From Klebsiella pneumoniae (GTDB taxonomy: Bacteria > Bacteroidota > Bacteroidia > Flavobacteriales > Flavobacteriaceae), in contig CALPPA020000080.1 of assembly GCA_943325355.2 (NCBI GenBank), forward strand, positions 1 to 7,220: a DNA stretch of 7,220 nt. The letters are read 5' to 3'. Below the pieces are notes generated by a model. That model had not been told where the DNA came from, did no database searches, and was given only the letters and a program-made list of their open reading frames with translations. Within the stretch, counting starts at the first letter, position 1; the number at the start of each line of letters is the position of its first letter. This document shows, one piece after another, positions 7,145-7,220 of this stretch. The position numbers were made by a program, and so were the translations under genes.

Positions 7145-7220
7145 AAATACTTTATATTTTTGAAATATTAATTAGAACTAATAGCATTCGATTATTCTCT
7201 TTTTTTGTTTTTAAGCAAAA
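7145..7220 (-). promoter_or_regulatory. Leader region of the hybrid kinase gene, promoter not identified
   Basis: These 76 bp precede the kinase start. Read on the minus strand they begin with an A-rich tract (7191-7213 region, AAAAACAAAAAAAG) and contain a short inverted repeat ATTAG-TT-CTAAT (7171-7182), 27-38 bp ahead of the ATG. There is no purine-rich Shine-Dalgarno sequence; the bases before the ATG are TATAAAGTATTT. I find no good pair of Bacteroidota -33/-7 elements, and the promoter may lie beyond the window. The inverted repeat could be an operator or chance in A/T-rich DNA. Confidence 0.3.

Overview
The window looks like an ordinary piece of chromosome from a low-GC member of the Bacteroidota, most likely a Flavobacterium-like organism. 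This is inferred from the strong A/T bias in coding and non-coding DNA, the weak or absent Shine-Dalgarno sequences, and the style of the proteins (a very long multi-PAS hybrid histidine kinase, an S66 LD-carboxypeptidase). No database search was possible, so the taxon is an inference.

Layout. (1) Positions 2-685 (+) hold the C-terminal three quarters of an LD-carboxypeptidase of the LdcA/S66 family. The gene is cut by the left window edge, and its Ser-Glu-His catalytic residues are all visible. (2) Positions 682-1752 (-) hold a complete AI-2E family transporter-like membrane protein. It converges on the carboxypeptidase gene, and the two stop codons share the palindrome TTAA. (3) Positions 1753-1852 are a 100-bp spacer containing a 9-bp inverted repeat just after the stop of the next gene. 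(4) Positions 1853-7144 (-), about 73% of the window, are one uninterrupted gene for a 1763-residue hybrid sensor histidine kinase. I count nine PAS domains, one GAF domain, HisKA, HATPase_c and a C-terminal receiver, with no membrane segment. (5) Positions 7145-7220 are the leader of the kinase gene: A-rich, with a small inverted repeat and no clear promoter.

How the genes relate. The kinase and the transporter lie on the same strand 100 bp apart and could be co-transcribed, but nothing in the sequence ties their functions together. The kinase should integrate several cytoplasmic signals, autophosphorylate on His1404 and pass the phosphate to Asp1696 of its own receiver. No output domain, Hpt protein or separate response regulator is visible, so its target must lie elsewhere. 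The carboxypeptidase belongs to peptidoglycan recycling and is a convergent neighbour only.

I found no RNA genes, mobile elements, CRISPR arrays or phage features, and no evidence of a previously undescribed multi-gene system. The most notable object is the size and composition of the sensor array in the kinase.
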